A stretch of DNA of 64,000 nt from an uncultured Pelagibacteraceae bacterium (lineage in GTDB: Bacteria > Pseudomonadota > Alphaproteobacteria > Pelagibacterales > Pelagibacteraceae), in NCBI GenBank assembly GCA_902611845.1, contig CACMAX010000002.1, positions 62,001-126,000 of the forward strand. The letters run 5' to 3'. How positions within the stretch are numbered: the stretch's first letter is position 1; every line of letters starts with the position of its first letter. Shown here piece by piece: positions 25,996-35,972 of this stretch. Both the position numbers and the translations under genes were made by a program. The notes under the pieces are model-generated. The model did no database searches and was not told the origin of the DNA. It worked only from the letters and a program-made list of their open reading frames with translations.

Positions 25996-27162
25996 TTATT
26001 TGCCATTAAATACATTTGATTTATCTGTCTTTTCCCATGAAAATGATCCTTTATCATCAGGAATTCTTCCAAAATGTCCATAAGCCGCTGTTTTTTCATA
26101 TATTGGTTTATTTAAACCTAGCATTTCTCTTATTCCCCTTGGGCTTAAGTCAAAGTTTTTATGTATAAGGTTTTCCACATATTTATTTTTTTCATCATCG
26201 TTATCAAATAAATCAACATATATTGATAAAGGCTTTGATACTCCAATTGCATACGCAAGCTGAATTAAACATTTATCAGCTAATTTTGATGCAACAACAT
26301 TTTTTGCTAAATATCTAGATGCATAAGCTGCGGACCTATCAACTTTAGTTGGATCCTTTCCTGAAAATGCTCCCCCACCATGCGGAGCAGCTCCTCCGTA
26401 TGTATCAACAATAATTTTTCTACCTGTCAATCCACTATCCCCGTCAGGTCCTCCAATAACAAAATTTCCTGTTGGATTTACATAAATTTCCTTTTCATCT
26501 AGTGAGCTTAATAATTCTTTTGGTATTGATCTTTCAATGTAAGGTTTAACTAAATCTCTAACTTGAGCTTGATTTACATCGGGTGAGTGTTGAGTTGAAA
26601 TAACTACGGATTTCACCGAAGATGGCTTTCCATCTTTATATTCTATTGTTATTTGGCTTTTTGAGTCTGGTTCTATATTTTTTAACTTTCCAGACTTTCT
26701 ATCCTCCGCCATAAGTCTTAATATTTTATGAGAATAATGTATTGGTGCTGGCATCAAAACTTCTGTTTCATTACAAGCATAACCAAACATAATTCCTTGG
26801 TCACCCGCACCTTCATCTTTATTTCCAGAAGAATCTACTCCAATTGCAATATCAGCAGACTGAGAATGTAGATGACTTTCAACTGAAGTTGCTTCTCTCC
26901 AGGTAAACCCTTCTTGATCATAGCCGATATCTTTAATGCAGTGCCTCACTTTCTCTATTAAATCCTCTTTTTTAATCTCGGGACCCCTTACTTCACCAGC
27001 TAAGACAACTTTATTTGTTGTTGTTAAAGTTTCGCAAGCAACTCTTGACTGAGGCTCAGCTGCCAAGTATGTATCTACAACCATATCTGAAATCCTATCA
27101 CAAACTTTATCTGGATGACCTTCGGATACTGACTCGCTTGTAAATAAATAATTTTTTTTCAT
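25996..27162 (-). CDS. metK: S-adenosylmethionine synthetase
   Basis: Makes SAM from methionine and ATP. It has 388 residues from ATG 27162; a TTG one codon earlier also reads in frame. [14 protein letters not shown] near 14 is the ATP/Mg signature, with [12 protein letters not shown] near 120 and [19 protein letters not shown] near 265. It overlaps the lnt stop by one base (TGATG), and its GGGAGA Shine-Dalgarno lies within the end of lnt. I saw no SAM riboswitch in front of it. Confidence 0.98.
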   Translation of the reverse strand: MKKNYLFTSESVSEGHPDKVCDRISDMVVDTYLAAEPQSRVACETLTTTNKVVLAGEVRGPEIKKEDLIEKVRHCIKDIGYDQEGFTWREATSVESHLHSQSADIAIGVDSSGNKDEGAGDQGIMFGYACNETEVLMPAPIHYSHKILRLMAEDRKSGKLKNIEPDSKSQITIEYKDGKPSSVKSVVISTQHSPDVNQAQVRDLVKPYIERSIPKELLSSLDEKEIYVNPTGNFVIGGPDGDSGLTGRKIIVDTYGGAAPHGGGAFSGKDPTKVDRSAAYASRYLAKNVVASKLADKCLIQLAYAIGVSKPLSIYVDLFDNDDEKNKYVENLIHKNFDLSPRGIREMLGLNKPIYEKTAAYGHFGRIPDDKGSFSWEKTDKSNVFNGK

Positions 27163-28679
27163 CAATTCTCCCTAATTTTTAAAATAGCAATGAAAGTAGT
27201 ATAAATTAGAACAAAATAAAAGAAGATCTTATTACCGTATTTAGTAAAATATGTTTTATCAACACGCCTAATTTTATTAGCATCAAAATATCCTTTTTCA
27301 CTAATTTGTTTAATAATTTGGCCTTTAGGATTAATGAGTGCAGATATTCCATTATTTGTTGATCTGATAACATTTTTGCCTTCCTCAATTGATCTAAATA
27401 TTGAGTGAGATAAATGTTGTTTAGGCCCTATAGTTTTTCCAAACCAACCATCCTCGGAAATATTTAATATAAAATCATAATCATTCTTATTTGGATTAAT
27501 TTTTCCAGAATAAATGATTTCATAACAAATAAGTGGAATAAATTTTAATTTATTAATTTCCAGAATTTCTCTTTTATTATCAGCTGAAAATGATTGATAT
27601 CCTTGAGTTATTTTTTTTAAACCGATTTTTTTAAAGAAATTTTCAAAAGGTAAAAATTCACCAAATGGAACAAGTTTATTCTTATTATACTTATATAATA
27701 AGTCTGACTCATTATTTAATACTACTAGAGAATTATAAATTTTCTTTTGATTGATACTATTAATACCCAATATAATCTTATGGTTAATATTATAATTTTC
27801 TTTAAAGATATCTTTAAAAAATTTTAAATCTTTTAAATATATACTTGTAATAATTCCCTCTGGATAAATGAATATTGTTTTTTTAACGTTATATGAGTTA
27901 CTTAAACTTATCAATTGATTAATACTTTTTTCGGTATCTTGTTTTGATAAGAATCTTTCGATAGGTATATTTGGAGATATAACTCGAATAATGGAACTTA
28001 AGTTGTCATATTTTTTTTTTTCAAAATTTTTAATAATCAAATTACCGTATAAAAAATTGATTAGTATTAAAATTAAACTAAAACTAAAAATTAAAAACTT
28101 AGTTAAGCTTTTATATTTAAAAAAAAATATTACTGGTGATAAAAATATAGTTATTGATAATAAATTTAATGAATAAGTGCCTATGTAAGATAAAATTTGC
28201 AAAGAAGGTAAATTATTTGAAAGACTAAAAACTACTAAATTCCAGGGAAAGCCACCAAAAATAAAACTTCTTAGAAACTCAATTGCACCAAAAAAAATTG
28301 AAAATATTAAAATAGACGAGATTTTATTTTTTAAATTAAAAAAATTACATAGATATGTAACTAAACCATAAAATACTCCTAAAAATAAAGGGATTAATAT
28401 TAATGCAAATGGAATAATAAATTTAAAATTTACATCAAATGTCAAAGAATTTGTAATCCAATAAAGGTTTGAAATAAAATAACCAAACCCGAAGATCCAC
28501 CCAACAAAAAATGAAATAGTTTTTTTATTTGCATAATTAATTAATATATAAAGCAATACTGGAAGTGATAAAAAATTAATGAAAAATAAATTGTAAGGAG
28601 GTAAACTAAATGATGTTAGTATACCTAAAAGTAAACATATTAAAAGTAGGTACGCTTTATTTTCTAGAATAGTGTTCAA
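27162..28679 (-). CDS. lnt: apolipoprotein N-acyltransferase
   Basis: Inner-membrane enzyme adding the third acyl chain to lipoproteins. It has 505 residues from a TTG start that overlaps the ybeY stop (TTGA). About seven hydrophobic segments fill the first 210 residues, followed by a periplasmic nitrilase domain. The Glu-Lys-Cys triad is in [19 protein letters not shown] and [12 protein letters not shown]-terminal membrane helix closes the protein. The window also holds several lipoproteins that would be its substrates. Confidence 0.93.
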   Translation of the reverse strand: MNTILENKAYLLLICLLLGILTSFSLPPYNLFFINFLSLPVLLYILINYANKKTISFFVGWIFGFGYFISNLYWITNSLTFDVNFKFIIPFALILIPLFLGVFYGLVTYLCNFFNLKNKISSILIFSIFFGAIEFLRSFIFGGFPWNLVVFSLSNNLPSLQILSYIGTYSLNLLSITIFLSPVIFFFKYKSLTKFLIFSFSLILILINFLYGNLIIKNFEKKKYDNLSSIIRVISPNIPIERFLSKQDTEKSINQLISLSNSYNVKKTIFIYPEGIITSIYLKDLKFFKDIFKENYNINHKIILGINSINQKKIYNSLVVLNNESDLLYKYNKNKLVPFGEFLPFENFFKKIGLKKITQGYQSFSADNKREILEINKLKFIPLICYEIIYSGKINPNKNDYDFILNISEDGWFGKTIGPKQHLSHSIFRSIEEGKNVIRSTNNGISALINPKGQIIKQISEKGYFDANKIRRVDKTYFTKYGNKIFFYFVLIYTTFIAILKIREN

Positions 28680-29122
28680 TTTATTTTATTCAATTTCTTA
28701 AATATTAAATTTTCTTTTTTCTTCATTAAATAATAATCTTTATTTTTTTTATGATCATGTCCTAGGAGATGTAAATAACCGTGTATCCACATTTTATCTA
28801 ATTCATGGTCAAAACTAGATGATTTTGCTCTTTTATTAATTATTTCAAAAGAAATTGCTATATCTCCTAAATATAATTTATTTTTTAATTTAATTTTTAG
28901 AGGAAAAGAGAGCACATCTGTTGAAACTTTTTTATTTCTAAACTTTGAATTTAGATCTTTCATTTTTTTGTTATTAGTAAGCATCACAGTAAATTCTTGT
29001 TTTTTATTTTTAAACGAACTAAATTTAGATAATTTGTTTAATTTCTTTTTGAAGTAAATTTTTGGTTTTTTTAATTTTTTTTCCCAAATTTTTTTGTCTA
29101 TAACTATGTTGGCTTTAATCAT
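28676..29122 (-). CDS. ybeY: endoribonuclease YbeY
   Basis: Zinc-dependent RNase in 16S rRNA maturation and ribosome quality control. It has 148 residues. The metal site is the family motif HGYLHLLGHDH near the C-terminus, and TDVLSFPL is the second conserved block. It lies between phoH and lnt with overlapping codons on both sides; the usual corC/ybeX gene between ybeY and lnt is absent. Confidence 0.95.
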   Translation of the reverse strand: MIKANIVIDKKIWEKKLKKPKIYFKKKLNKLSKFSSFKNKKQEFTVMLTNNKKMKDLNSKFRNKKVSTDVLSFPLKIKLKNKLYLGDIAISFEIINKRAKSSSFDHELDKMWIHGYLHLLGHDHKKNKDYYLMKKKENLIFKKLNKIN

Positions 29123-30129
29123 TAATCTGAATTTTTATCAGAATAAGCCTTGACTATCTTGGAAACTAGTGGGTGTCTTACAACATCAGTATGATCGAAA
29201 TCTACTACGGATATCTCTTTTAAATGGCCAAGTAATTTTTTTGATCTATTTAAACCTGACATTGATTTATTAGGTAAGTCTATTTGGGAAGGATCACCGT
29301 TAATAACTATTTTAGAATTTTCTCCAATTCTTGTTAAGAACATTTTAATTTGAGTATCTGTGGCATTTTGTGATTCATCAAGAATTGCAAAGGAATTTTT
29401 TAAAGTTCTTCCCCTCATAAAAGCAAGTGGTGCAATCTCAATATCTCCAACTTCAATTTTTTTTTGAATTTTTTCAAAATCTAATAAATCATACAATGAA
29501 TCGTAAAGAGGTCTTAAATAAGGATCAACTTTTTCTCTCATATCTCCTGGTAAGAAACCTAATCTCTCCCCTGCTTCTACTGCTGGTCTAGATAAAATTA
29601 TACGCTCAATTTTTTTTTCAAGCAACATTGTTAAAGCTACAGCAACAGCTAAAAAAGTTTTTCCAGTTCCTGCTGGTCCTGCAGAAATAACAATGTCTGA
29701 TTCTTTTAAAGCCCTTATATAATTTTTTTGCTTCTCTGATCTTGGTATTACAGATTTTTTCGGAGTTTTTATAATGTATTCTACATTTCCACTTTTATTT
29801 GTAACTTTTTCATCAATCATAAATTTGTTTACGGATGATTCTATATCCTTTTTTTCTAATGATCCATTATTTAAAAATTGATCTACGAGAAATTGAATTG
29901 CATTCTTTATTAATTCGTTTTTTTCAGGAGTATTTTTTAATAAAATTGAATTTCCTCTTGAGTAAATGCTAGTATTTGTAATCTTTTCTAATTCTTTTAA
30001 GTTATTATTAAATTCTCCTAAAACACCTAAAAGTAATTCATTACTTTGAAATACAATACTTAAGGCATTGTTTTCTGAATATACATATTTTAAATCAGGA
30101 TTAATTTTTGATTTTGCAAAATTTTTCAA
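29122..30129 (-). CDS. ybeZ: PhoH-like ATPase (YbeZ)
   Basis: ATPase associated with YbeY in RNA metabolism. It has 335 residues, apparently from TTG 30129 two bases after miaB; there is no closer ATG and no clear Shine-Dalgarno. An N-terminal KH-like region of about 100 residues precedes the ATPase core with Walker A AGPAGTGKTFLA and Walker B AILDESQNAT. It is translationally coupled to ybeY (TAATG). Confidence 0.93.
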   Translation of the reverse strand: MKNFAKSKINPDLKYVYSENNALSIVFQSNELLLGVLGEFNNNLKELEKITNTSIYSRGNSILLKNTPEKNELIKNAIQFLVDQFLNNGSLEKKDIESSVNKFMIDEKVTNKSGNVEYIIKTPKKSVIPRSEKQKNYIRALKESDIVISAGPAGTGKTFLAVAVALTMLLEKKIERIILSRPAVEAGERLGFLPGDMREKVDPYLRPLYDSLYDLLDFEKIQKKIEVGDIEIAPLAFMRGRTLKNSFAILDESQNATDTQIKMFLTRIGENSKIVINGDPSQIDLPNKSMSGLNRSKKLLGHLKEISVVDFDHTDVVRHPLVSKIVKAYSDKNSD

Positions 30130-30130
30130 A

Positions 30131-31462
30131 TTATGCTGCTTTCATTTCATCTGTAACTTTACCAAATAAAGAATTTTGATTACTTTTTTCGATATTTACT
30201 TTAATTAGTTTACCAATATGACTTTCATTACCATCAAAAATTACTGAGTTTAAAAATTTATTTCTTCCGAAATATTTATTTTGGTTTTCAAGCTTATTTT
30301 CTACAAGTACCTCTAAAGTTTTGCCTTCTAAAGATTTATTTAATTCTATTTGATTACTAAATAATTTTTCTTGAATAGTTATCAGCCTATTTTTAAGTTT
30401 ATCTTTATCAGTAATCTCTAATTCGGCAGCCTTTGTTCCTGGTCTTGGACTAAAAATAAAAGAGAATGAATTTATAAATTTAATTTTATTAACTAAATTT
30501 AGGGTTTCTTTAAAATCATTCTCTGTTTCCCCAGGGTATCCAATAATAAAGTCACTAGAAAATTTTATATCAGGATTAATTTTGATTAATTTTTCATAAA
30601 TATTTAAATAATAATTTACAGTATGTTTTCTGTTCATCTTTTTTAATATCCTATCAGAGCCACTTTGAATTGGTAAATGGACAAAAGGCATTAATTTTTT
30701 TGAATTTTTGTAACATTCAATAAGGTCATCTGTCATATCTCTTGGATGAGATGTGGTATATCTTATTCTGCTTATTTCGTTATATTTATTTAGTGTATTA
30801 ATAAGATCTGATAATCTGTACTCTTTAGATCCATCATTATAAGAGTAAGCATTAACATTTTGGCCAAGAAAAATTATTTCTCTAGATCCATTCTTTATCA
30901 AGCTCTCAGCTTCATGAATAATACTTTTGAATGGTCTGGAATATTCTGGTCCTCTGGTATAAGGAACAACACAAAAGTGACAAAACTTATCACAGCCCTC
31001 TTGAATTGTTAAAAAAGATGAAACATTGGTATTGTTATTTTTTATATTGTCGAAGTACCTAAATTTTGAAACTGAGTCAAATTCGGTTTCTTCAACTTTG
31101 TTTTGTTCTTCGAAATTTTTTAAAAGAATATTTATTTTTTGATAAGATTGAGGGCCAATAACTAAATCTATGTATTTCTCTCTATTAAGCATCTCAGTAT
31201 TTTCAGCTTGTGCAACACATCCTGCAACAATCATTATTGGTTTTTTTTTATCTTTGTATAATTTTTTAACCCTTCCAATCTCATGATAAACTTTATCTTT
31301 AGCTTTATCTCTAATATGGCAAGTGTTTAAAATATAACAATCAGCTTCATCCTGATTTTCAGTTTTGTTATAACCTATAGATTTAATGGCATCGTATATC
31401 CTATTGGAGTCATATTCATTCATTTGACAACCAAATGTCTTTATAAAAACCTTCTTCTGCAT
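30131..31462 (-). CDS. miaB: tRNA-2-methylthio-N6-dimethylallyladenosine synthase
   Basis: Radical-SAM methylthiotransferase modifying A37 of tRNAs that read UNN codons. It has 443 residues. The N-terminal UPF0004 domain carries Cys ligands (FGCQMNEYDS, LNTCHIR, AGCVAQAE), the radical-SAM motif is CDKFCHFC near 155, and a TRAM domain ends the protein. It follows fur by three bases. Confidence 0.96.
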   Translation of the reverse strand: MQKKVFIKTFGCQMNEYDSNRIYDAIKSIGYNKTENQDEADCYILNTCHIRDKAKDKVYHEIGRVKKLYKDKKKPIMIVAGCVAQAENTEMLNREKYIDLVIGPQSYQKINILLKNFEEQNKVEETEFDSVSKFRYFDNIKNNNTNVSSFLTIQEGCDKFCHFCVVPYTRGPEYSRPFKSIIHEAESLIKNGSREIIFLGQNVNAYSYNDGSKEYRLSDLINTLNKYNEISRIRYTTSHPRDMTDDLIECYKNSKKLMPFVHLPIQSGSDRILKKMNRKHTVNYYLNIYEKLIKINPDIKFSSDFIIGYPGETENDFKETLNLVNKIKFINSFSFIFSPRPGTKAAELEITDKDKLKNRLITIQEKLFSNQIELNKSLEGKTLEVLVENKLENQNKYFGRNKFLNSVIFDGNESHIGKLIKVNIEKSNQNSLFGKVTDEMKAA

Positions 31463-31465
31463 GAA

Positions 31466-31885
31466 TTATTTTTTTTTGATCCCGTATAATTCTAATTTAT
31501 GATCAACAAGCTTATAGCCATATTTGTCAGCAATTTTTTTTTGTAATTCTTCAATTTCATCGTCAACAAATTCTATTATTTCTCCAGTTTTTATATCAAT
31601 TAAGTGATTATGATCATCATTTAACTCATATCTTGCTTTACCAGACTTAAAATCATGTTTTGTTAAAATTCCAGCTTCTTCAAAAAGTTTGACCGTTCTA
31701 TAAACTGTTGCAATACTAATTTTAGAGTCTATTTGAGAAACTCTACTATATAATTCATCAACATCTGGGTGGTCAGATTCTCCATATGTTTTTTTAGACT
31801 CCGATAATACTCTCGCAATTATCCTTCTTTGGTCCGTGAGTTTAACTCCATTTTTTTGGCATTTTTCTTCAATAGTTTCTAACAT
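31466..31885 (-). CDS. fur: Fur-family metal regulator (Fur/Mur type)
   Basis: Metal-dependent repressor of 139 residues. The winged-helix domain has VKLTDQRRIIARVL and SIATVYRTVKLFEEAG (57-72). Metal-binding residues are in ELNDDHNHLIDIKTG with His92 and His94, and in EIIEFVDDEIE. Sequence and place (tsaB-fur-miaB) fit the alphaproteobacterial Fur/Mur branch, and it is clearly different from Irr at 15.5 kb. Whether it senses iron or manganese cannot be decided here. Confidence 0.9.
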   Translation of the reverse strand: MLETIEEKCQKNGVKLTDQRRIIARVLSESKKTYGESDHPDVDELYSRVSQIDSKISIATVYRTVKLFEEAGILTKHDFKSGKARYELNDDHNHLIDIKTGEIIEFVDDEIEELQKKIADKYGYKLVDHKLELYGIKKK

Positions 31886-31893
31886 AACATATT

Positions 31894-32271
31894 TTAACTC
31901 GAGTAAAGGGGTTTAATCAAATTAATATTTGTAAAATTTTTTTTATCAATTGTTACTAACTGCTCTACACTTTTGCCACTTAGATGTTCGCTCAAAAAAC
32001 CATATAAATCAATATTTTTTGCAAAAGCAATGCCTTTAGCAATTGCTATTGAATTTCTAATACTTGAAATTTTGCCAGGACCTTGATTGACAAATATTTC
32101 ATTAATTTTATCTAAATTTGAATCATGTTCTTTAAGGAAATTCAAAATTAATATCATTATTTTGTCAAAATTTTCTCTACTGTTTATATGAGCGGTAGTA
32201 TAAGATTCTGTTTTAGTTATGAGAGAAAATAAAATTTTATCATCTGCAGCGTTAATAACTAAAGTATTCAT
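31894..32271 (-). CDS. tsaB: compact TsaB, t6A tRNA-modification protein
   Basis: Partner of the TsaD/TsaE complex that makes threonylcarbamoyladenosine at tRNA position 37. Only 125 residues, against about 210-230 in most bacteria. The N-terminal ASKHA-fold half is present (LVINAADDKILFSLI; GPGKISSIRNSIAIAKGIAF near 68-88), and most of the C-terminal lobe is missing, yet the protein ends in KPLYSS like the usual P-x-Y-L tail. No remnant follows before fur, so this looks like a genuine shortened gene and not a frameshift. Its first 53 bases overlap a divergent gene. Confidence 0.82.
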   Translation of the reverse strand: MNTLVINAADDKILFSLITKTESYTTAHINSRENFDKIMILILNFLKEHDSNLDKINEIFVNQGPGKISSIRNSIAIAKGIAFAKNIDLYGFLSEHLSGKSVEQLVTIDKKNFTNINLIKPLYSS

Positions 32272-33271
32272 TTTTTTTACTATTTTTTTAAACGTTAAAG
32301 CTGAAGTAGTAAATAAAAAATATTTTAAAAATGAACAAGGTATTTTAGCGATTATGTATCATAGATTTGAAGAAAATAAATATCCATCAACAAATATAAG
32401 ATTAGATATATTTAAAAAACATATTAATTTAATAAAAGAAAAAAATCTAAATTTTTATAATCCTGGTGAATTTTCAGAAAGTTTTAAAAAAGTAAAAGAA
32501 CAAAAGAAAATTTTACTGACTATTGATGATGCATTTACTTCGTTTTATGAAAATGCTTGGCCAATTTTAAAAGAGGAAAAAATTCCATTTATTTTATTTG
32601 TTTCGACAGAGGCAGTTGGCAAAAAAGGATACATGAGTTGGAGTCAAATAAAAGAAGTTGAAAAAGAAAGCTTTGCATATATTGGTAATCATTCACATTC
32701 ACATGATTATTTAACCAAATTTACTTTTCAAAAGTTTTTAGAGGATATTGAAAAGTCAATTAAAATTTTTAATGATAAATTGGGCTATAATCCAATTTTT
32801 TTTTCTTATCCTTTTGGTGAGTATAACCTAGAGCAGAAAAAATATGTTTCAAGTAAGTTTGAATTTGCATTTGGTCAACATTCAGGTGTTATTGATTTGA
32901 ACAAAGATAGATATGAACTACCAAGATTTCCTATAAATGAAAAATATGGTGAATTAAAAAGATTTAAAGAAGTAATATCTTATTTACCGCTTCAATATAA
33001 AATTGTCCAACCTGAAAACAAATTTATGAACGATGGAGAAAATCCTCCCAAAATGACAATAGAATTTTTTAAAGATCAAAAAAATTTAGAAAAAATCAAT
33101 TGCTTTTCAAATGAAGGCTCAAAATGGAGAAAAACAAAAATTGCTTTAATTGATAATATATTAAATATTAATTTTTCAGAAAAATTTATTGAAAGAAGAG
33201 GGAGAATTAATTGTTCTTTAAAAGATGAAAATGGGTGGAGATTTTCAGGTTTCCAATTTGTTCAAAATTAA
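32219..33271 (+). CDS. exported polysaccharide deacetylase-family protein
   Basis: A 350-residue protein with a signal peptide (about 10-28, LITKVFIFFTIFLNVKAE). The NodB-homology domain has the catalytic TIDDAFTSFYE (Asp103, Asp104) and the metal site HSHSH (His158, 160, 162). About 100 C-terminal residues have no known domain. It may deacetylate peptidoglycan or another envelope polysaccharide. The start lies inside tsaB on the opposite strand, since the signal peptide needs it. The convergent glucosaminidase-like gene overlaps its end by four bases. Confidence 0.83.
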   Translation: MRENKILSSAALITKVFIFFTIFLNVKAEVVNKKYFKNEQGILAIMYHRFEENKYPSTNIRLDIFKKHINLIKEKNLNFYNPGEFSESFKKVKEQKKILLTIDDAFTSFYENAWPILKEEKIPFILFVSTEAVGKKGYMSWSQIKEVEKESFAYIGNHSHSHDYLTKFTFQKFLEDIEKSIKIFNDKLGYNPIFFSYPFGEYNLEQKKYVSSKFEFAFGQHSGVIDLNKDRYELPRFPINEKYGELKRFKEVISYLPLQYKIVQPENKFMNDGENPPKMTIEFFKDQKNLEKINCFSNEGSKWRKTKIALIDNILNINFSEKFIERRGRINCSLKDENGWRFSGFQFVQN

Positions 33272-34359
33272 ATTAATTTTTTAGTCTTATTGCTTGTTGG
33301 CATTACATTTACATCATCAAAATCCATAAGGGAGTTTTGTTTTATAATTTGTTTTAACACATCAATATATTGTTCCCCTGTCTCTGCATATTTATCTAAA
33401 TAATTTACAAGCTTTAAACTGTCTAATTTTTCATCGTTGTCTCTTTGAATTGCTCTTTCTTTTCTAAATTCAATATAACTACTATGTGTATTTAAATTTC
33501 GCTGGTATGCTCTAACAGATGCTTTAAGAACAGCAAATCTTGCAACTTTGTGTTTTGCATCTTTATCTACACCAGCAGGCTTGATACCTTCTCCACTCCA
33601 AGTCCATTGTCCAAATAATGCATTGCCTTCTTGAGCAAATCTAGATGTTCCCCATCCAGTTTCTTTGGCAGCTTGTGCAAGTGCTAAGGAGACAGGTATT
33701 TCATCCATTCTAACTTTTAGAGAATAAAAATCTCCATCTTTTAAACCATATTGTTTAAATTTTTCTTTTAGCCACTTCTTTTCTTTTTGCGTATTTATAT
33801 TCTTACCTAATATTCTAAATAATTCTTTTCTATCAAGCCGAATTTTAGCATTCTCTTCAACAATTAAAGGTAAAACTATTTGAATAAATAATCTCTTTCT
33901 CTTTTTTGAATTCTCAATACTTTTAATCTCTTTTGGAAGATGGTCAATTTTATTACCAATATTAACTAATTTAGTCTTTCTAACTCTCTCAAGATTATAA
34001 TTTGTATCTTTGAATAATTGCTCAATTGTTCTTGCATCAAATCTTATTGAATTTTTTCCCTCATCATCTGTACTGAAAAAATCAATATCAGCAAAAATAT
34101 TTTTTAAACTCAGACTTTTTGTTTTAGTCTCCGTTTCTCCGTCAAGAATTTTTTTTCTTTTTTCTAGTTCTTGGTCAAAATTTACTCCAGCGTTTGAAAT
34201 AATAGATTTTTTGAATTTTAAGTTTTTGTCTAAAAAATTATTTAAAGTTGGTAAAGTAAAAAATGAGAAGATCACTAGAAGACTGATTAATGAAAATCTA
34301 AATATATTATTTTTCTTTTTATTCTCTTTAATACTTTTATTTTTTGTACGTCTAACCAT
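33268..34359 (-). CDS. Bax-like protein with glucosaminidase domain
   Basis: A 363-residue inner-membrane-anchored protein: basic N-terminus, one helix at about 23-45 (FSLISLLVIFSFFTLPTL), a charged stretch, then a glucosaminidase-type domain. The conserved core is PVSLALAQAAKETGWGTSRF with the likely catalytic Glu, followed by GNALFGQW. This matches E. coli Bax and endo-N-acetylglucosaminidase relatives, which act on peptidoglycan. The deacetylase gene faces it, suggesting a shared cell-wall theme. Confidence 0.8.
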   Translation of the reverse strand: MVRRTKNKSIKENKKKNNIFRFSLISLLVIFSFFTLPTLNNFLDKNLKFKKSIISNAGVNFDQELEKRKKILDGETETKTKSLSLKNIFADIDFFSTDDEGKNSIRFDARTIEQLFKDTNYNLERVRKTKLVNIGNKIDHLPKEIKSIENSKKRKRLFIQIVLPLIVEENAKIRLDRKELFRILGKNINTQKEKKWLKEKFKQYGLKDGDFYSLKVRMDEIPVSLALAQAAKETGWGTSRFAQEGNALFGQWTWSGEGIKPAGVDKDAKHKVARFAVLKASVRAYQRNLNTHSSYIEFRKERAIQRDNDEKLDSLKLVNYLDKYAETGEQYIDVLKQIIKQNSLMDFDDVNVMPTSNKTKKLI

Positions 34360-34387
34360 TGTTTTAATTATAATTATTATTAATTAA

Positions 34388-34930
34388 TTATACAGCTAAA
34401 ACTTCTTTAACTTCTGGAATGTAATGACAGAGCAAGTTTTCTACACCTTTTTTTAAAGTAAGAGTTGAAGATGGACAACCTGAACAACTACCTTTTAACA
34501 AAACTTTCACTTTCCCATCCTTAAATTCTTGAAACTTTATATCACCTCCATCTCTTGCTACAGCAGGTCTGATTTTAGAGTCTAGAATACTTATTATTTT
34601 TTTTTCAATTTCTGAGTAATTTTTATTTTGCTCATCGTCATTTTTTTTATCAATAATGAAAGTATTACCATTTGCATAGTGCTCATTTACATAAGATATG
34701 ACAATATGTTGGATGTCTTCCCATTTTTTATTCTCTTCTTTATTTATCGAAAAGAAATCTTCCCCTAAAAATACTCCAGTAACTCCATTTATTTGTAATA
34801 AATTCTTTATAAGTAGATTATTTGTATCTTCCTTATTTAAAATTTCTACTGGACCATCATTAGATACCTTTCTACCAGGTAGAAACTTTAATGAATTTGG
34901 GTTTGGCGTATTTTCTGTTTGTATAAACAT
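34388..34930 (-). CDS. nfuA: NfuA-type iron-sulfur cluster carrier
   Basis: Scaffold/carrier that delivers [4Fe-4S] clusters. It has 180 residues: an Nfu N-terminal domain (MFIQTENTPNPNSLKFLPGR) and a C-terminal NifU domain with the cluster-binding CSGC (149-152). Its place between trpS and the tsaB-fur block is the standard alphaproteobacterial order. MiaB and Nth in this window are possible clients. Confidence 0.93.
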   Translation of the reverse strand: MFIQTENTPNPNSLKFLPGRKVSNDGPVEILNKEDTNNLLIKNLLQINGVTGVFLGEDFFSINKEENKKWEDIQHIVISYVNEHYANGNTFIIDKKNDDEQNKNYSEIEKKIISILDSKIRPAVARDGGDIKFQEFKDGKVKVLLKGSCSGCPSSTLTLKKGVENLLCHYIPEVKEVLAV

Positions 34931-34967
34931 GGTATTTATATAGTGATTATTTCAAAATATTAAATCA

Positions 34968-35969
34968 CTAAAAACCAACTATTTCTTTTATTTTTTTAAC
35001 TTTTTGTAAAGAAATATCCTGTGCTTTAACACTCCCATCCTCTAAAATTTGATCTAGATAATTTTTATCTGACAACAATTTTTTTATTTCTTTTGATATA
35101 GGCGACAGCTTAGTCACGATTATTTCAGATAGTTTATTTTTTAAATCAGAGAAGTTTTTTCCTTCAAATTCATTTAATGTATCATTAATATTTTGATTAC
35201 TCAGGCTAGAATAAATGCCCATTAAATTTTCAGCTTCAGGTCTCCCTTTAAGTCCATCTTCGTTTCCAGGCAAAGTATTATTATCTGTTTTTGCTTTTTT
35301 TATTTTATTAATAATTTGATCCTCATTATCTGTTAAATTAATCCTACTGCCTTCAGCAATATCTGACTTGCTCATTTTTTTTGTACCATCTTTTAAACTC
35401 ATTATCCTTGAAAAATGTTTTTGTATAAGAGGCTCAGGAGGTTTTAAGAAATCTGGACATTTATACTCGTTATTAAATTTTTGAGCTATATCTCTACAGA
35501 GTTCTAGATGCTGTTTTTGATCATTACCAACTGGCACATGAGTGGCATCATACAAAAGGATGTCAGAAGCCATTAGAACTGGATAGATATATAGACCAAC
35601 ACTAGCTTTTTCCTTATCTTTTCCAGCTTTCTCTTTGAATTGTGTCATTCTATTGAGCCAACCCATTCTAGCAACACATCCTAATATCCAAGAACCCTCG
35701 GCGTGAGCTGGAACTAAAGATTGATTAAATATTATACTATTTTTTGGGTCAATGCCGCTTGCGATAAACGCAGCTGCTGTCTCTCTAATATTATTTTTTA
35801 ATTCTATTGGATCTTGCATTACAGTAATGGCATGAAGATCAACAACACAAAAAATGCAATTGTTATCTTTATTATTTTGTAAATCGACAAAATTTTTTAT
35901 TGCACCTATATAATTACCAAGATGCAAATTTCCTGTTGGTTGCACCCCGGAAAAAATTTTTTTAGACAT
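34968..35969 (-). CDS. trpS: tryptophanyl-tRNA synthetase
   Basis: Class I aminoacyl-tRNA synthetase of 333 residues. The HIGH-like motif is [12 protein letters not shown] (11-22) and the KMSKS motif is KKMSKSD near 197. The tryptophan-pocket region [15 protein letters not shown] is present. It follows murJ by three bases. Confidence 0.97.
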   Translation of the reverse strand: MSKKIFSGVQPTGNLHLGNYIGAIKNFVDLQNNKDNNCIFCVVDLHAITVMQDPIELKNNIRETAAAFIASGIDPKNSIIFNQSLVPAHAEGSWILGCVARMGWLNRMTQFKEKAGKDKEKASVGLYIYPVLMASDILLYDATHVPVGNDQKQHLELCRDIAQKFNNEYKCPDFLKPPEPLIQKHFSRIMSLKDGTKKMSKSDIAEGSRINLTDNEDQIINKIKKAKTDNNTLPGNEDGLKGRPEAENLMGIYSSLSNQNINDTLNEFEGKNFSDLKNKLSEIIVTKLSPISKEIKKLLSDKNYLDQILEDGSVKAQDISLQKVKKIKEIVGF

Positions 35970-35972
35970 AAT

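Noticed and set aside
27163..27400. SAM riboswitch before metK
   Set aside because: The upstream bases are lnt coding sequence overlapping the metK start, so there is no leader.
31886..31893. tsaB as a frameshifted pseudogene
   Set aside because: Only eight bases separate its stop from fur, with no leftover C-terminal sequence, and the terminal pattern looks native.
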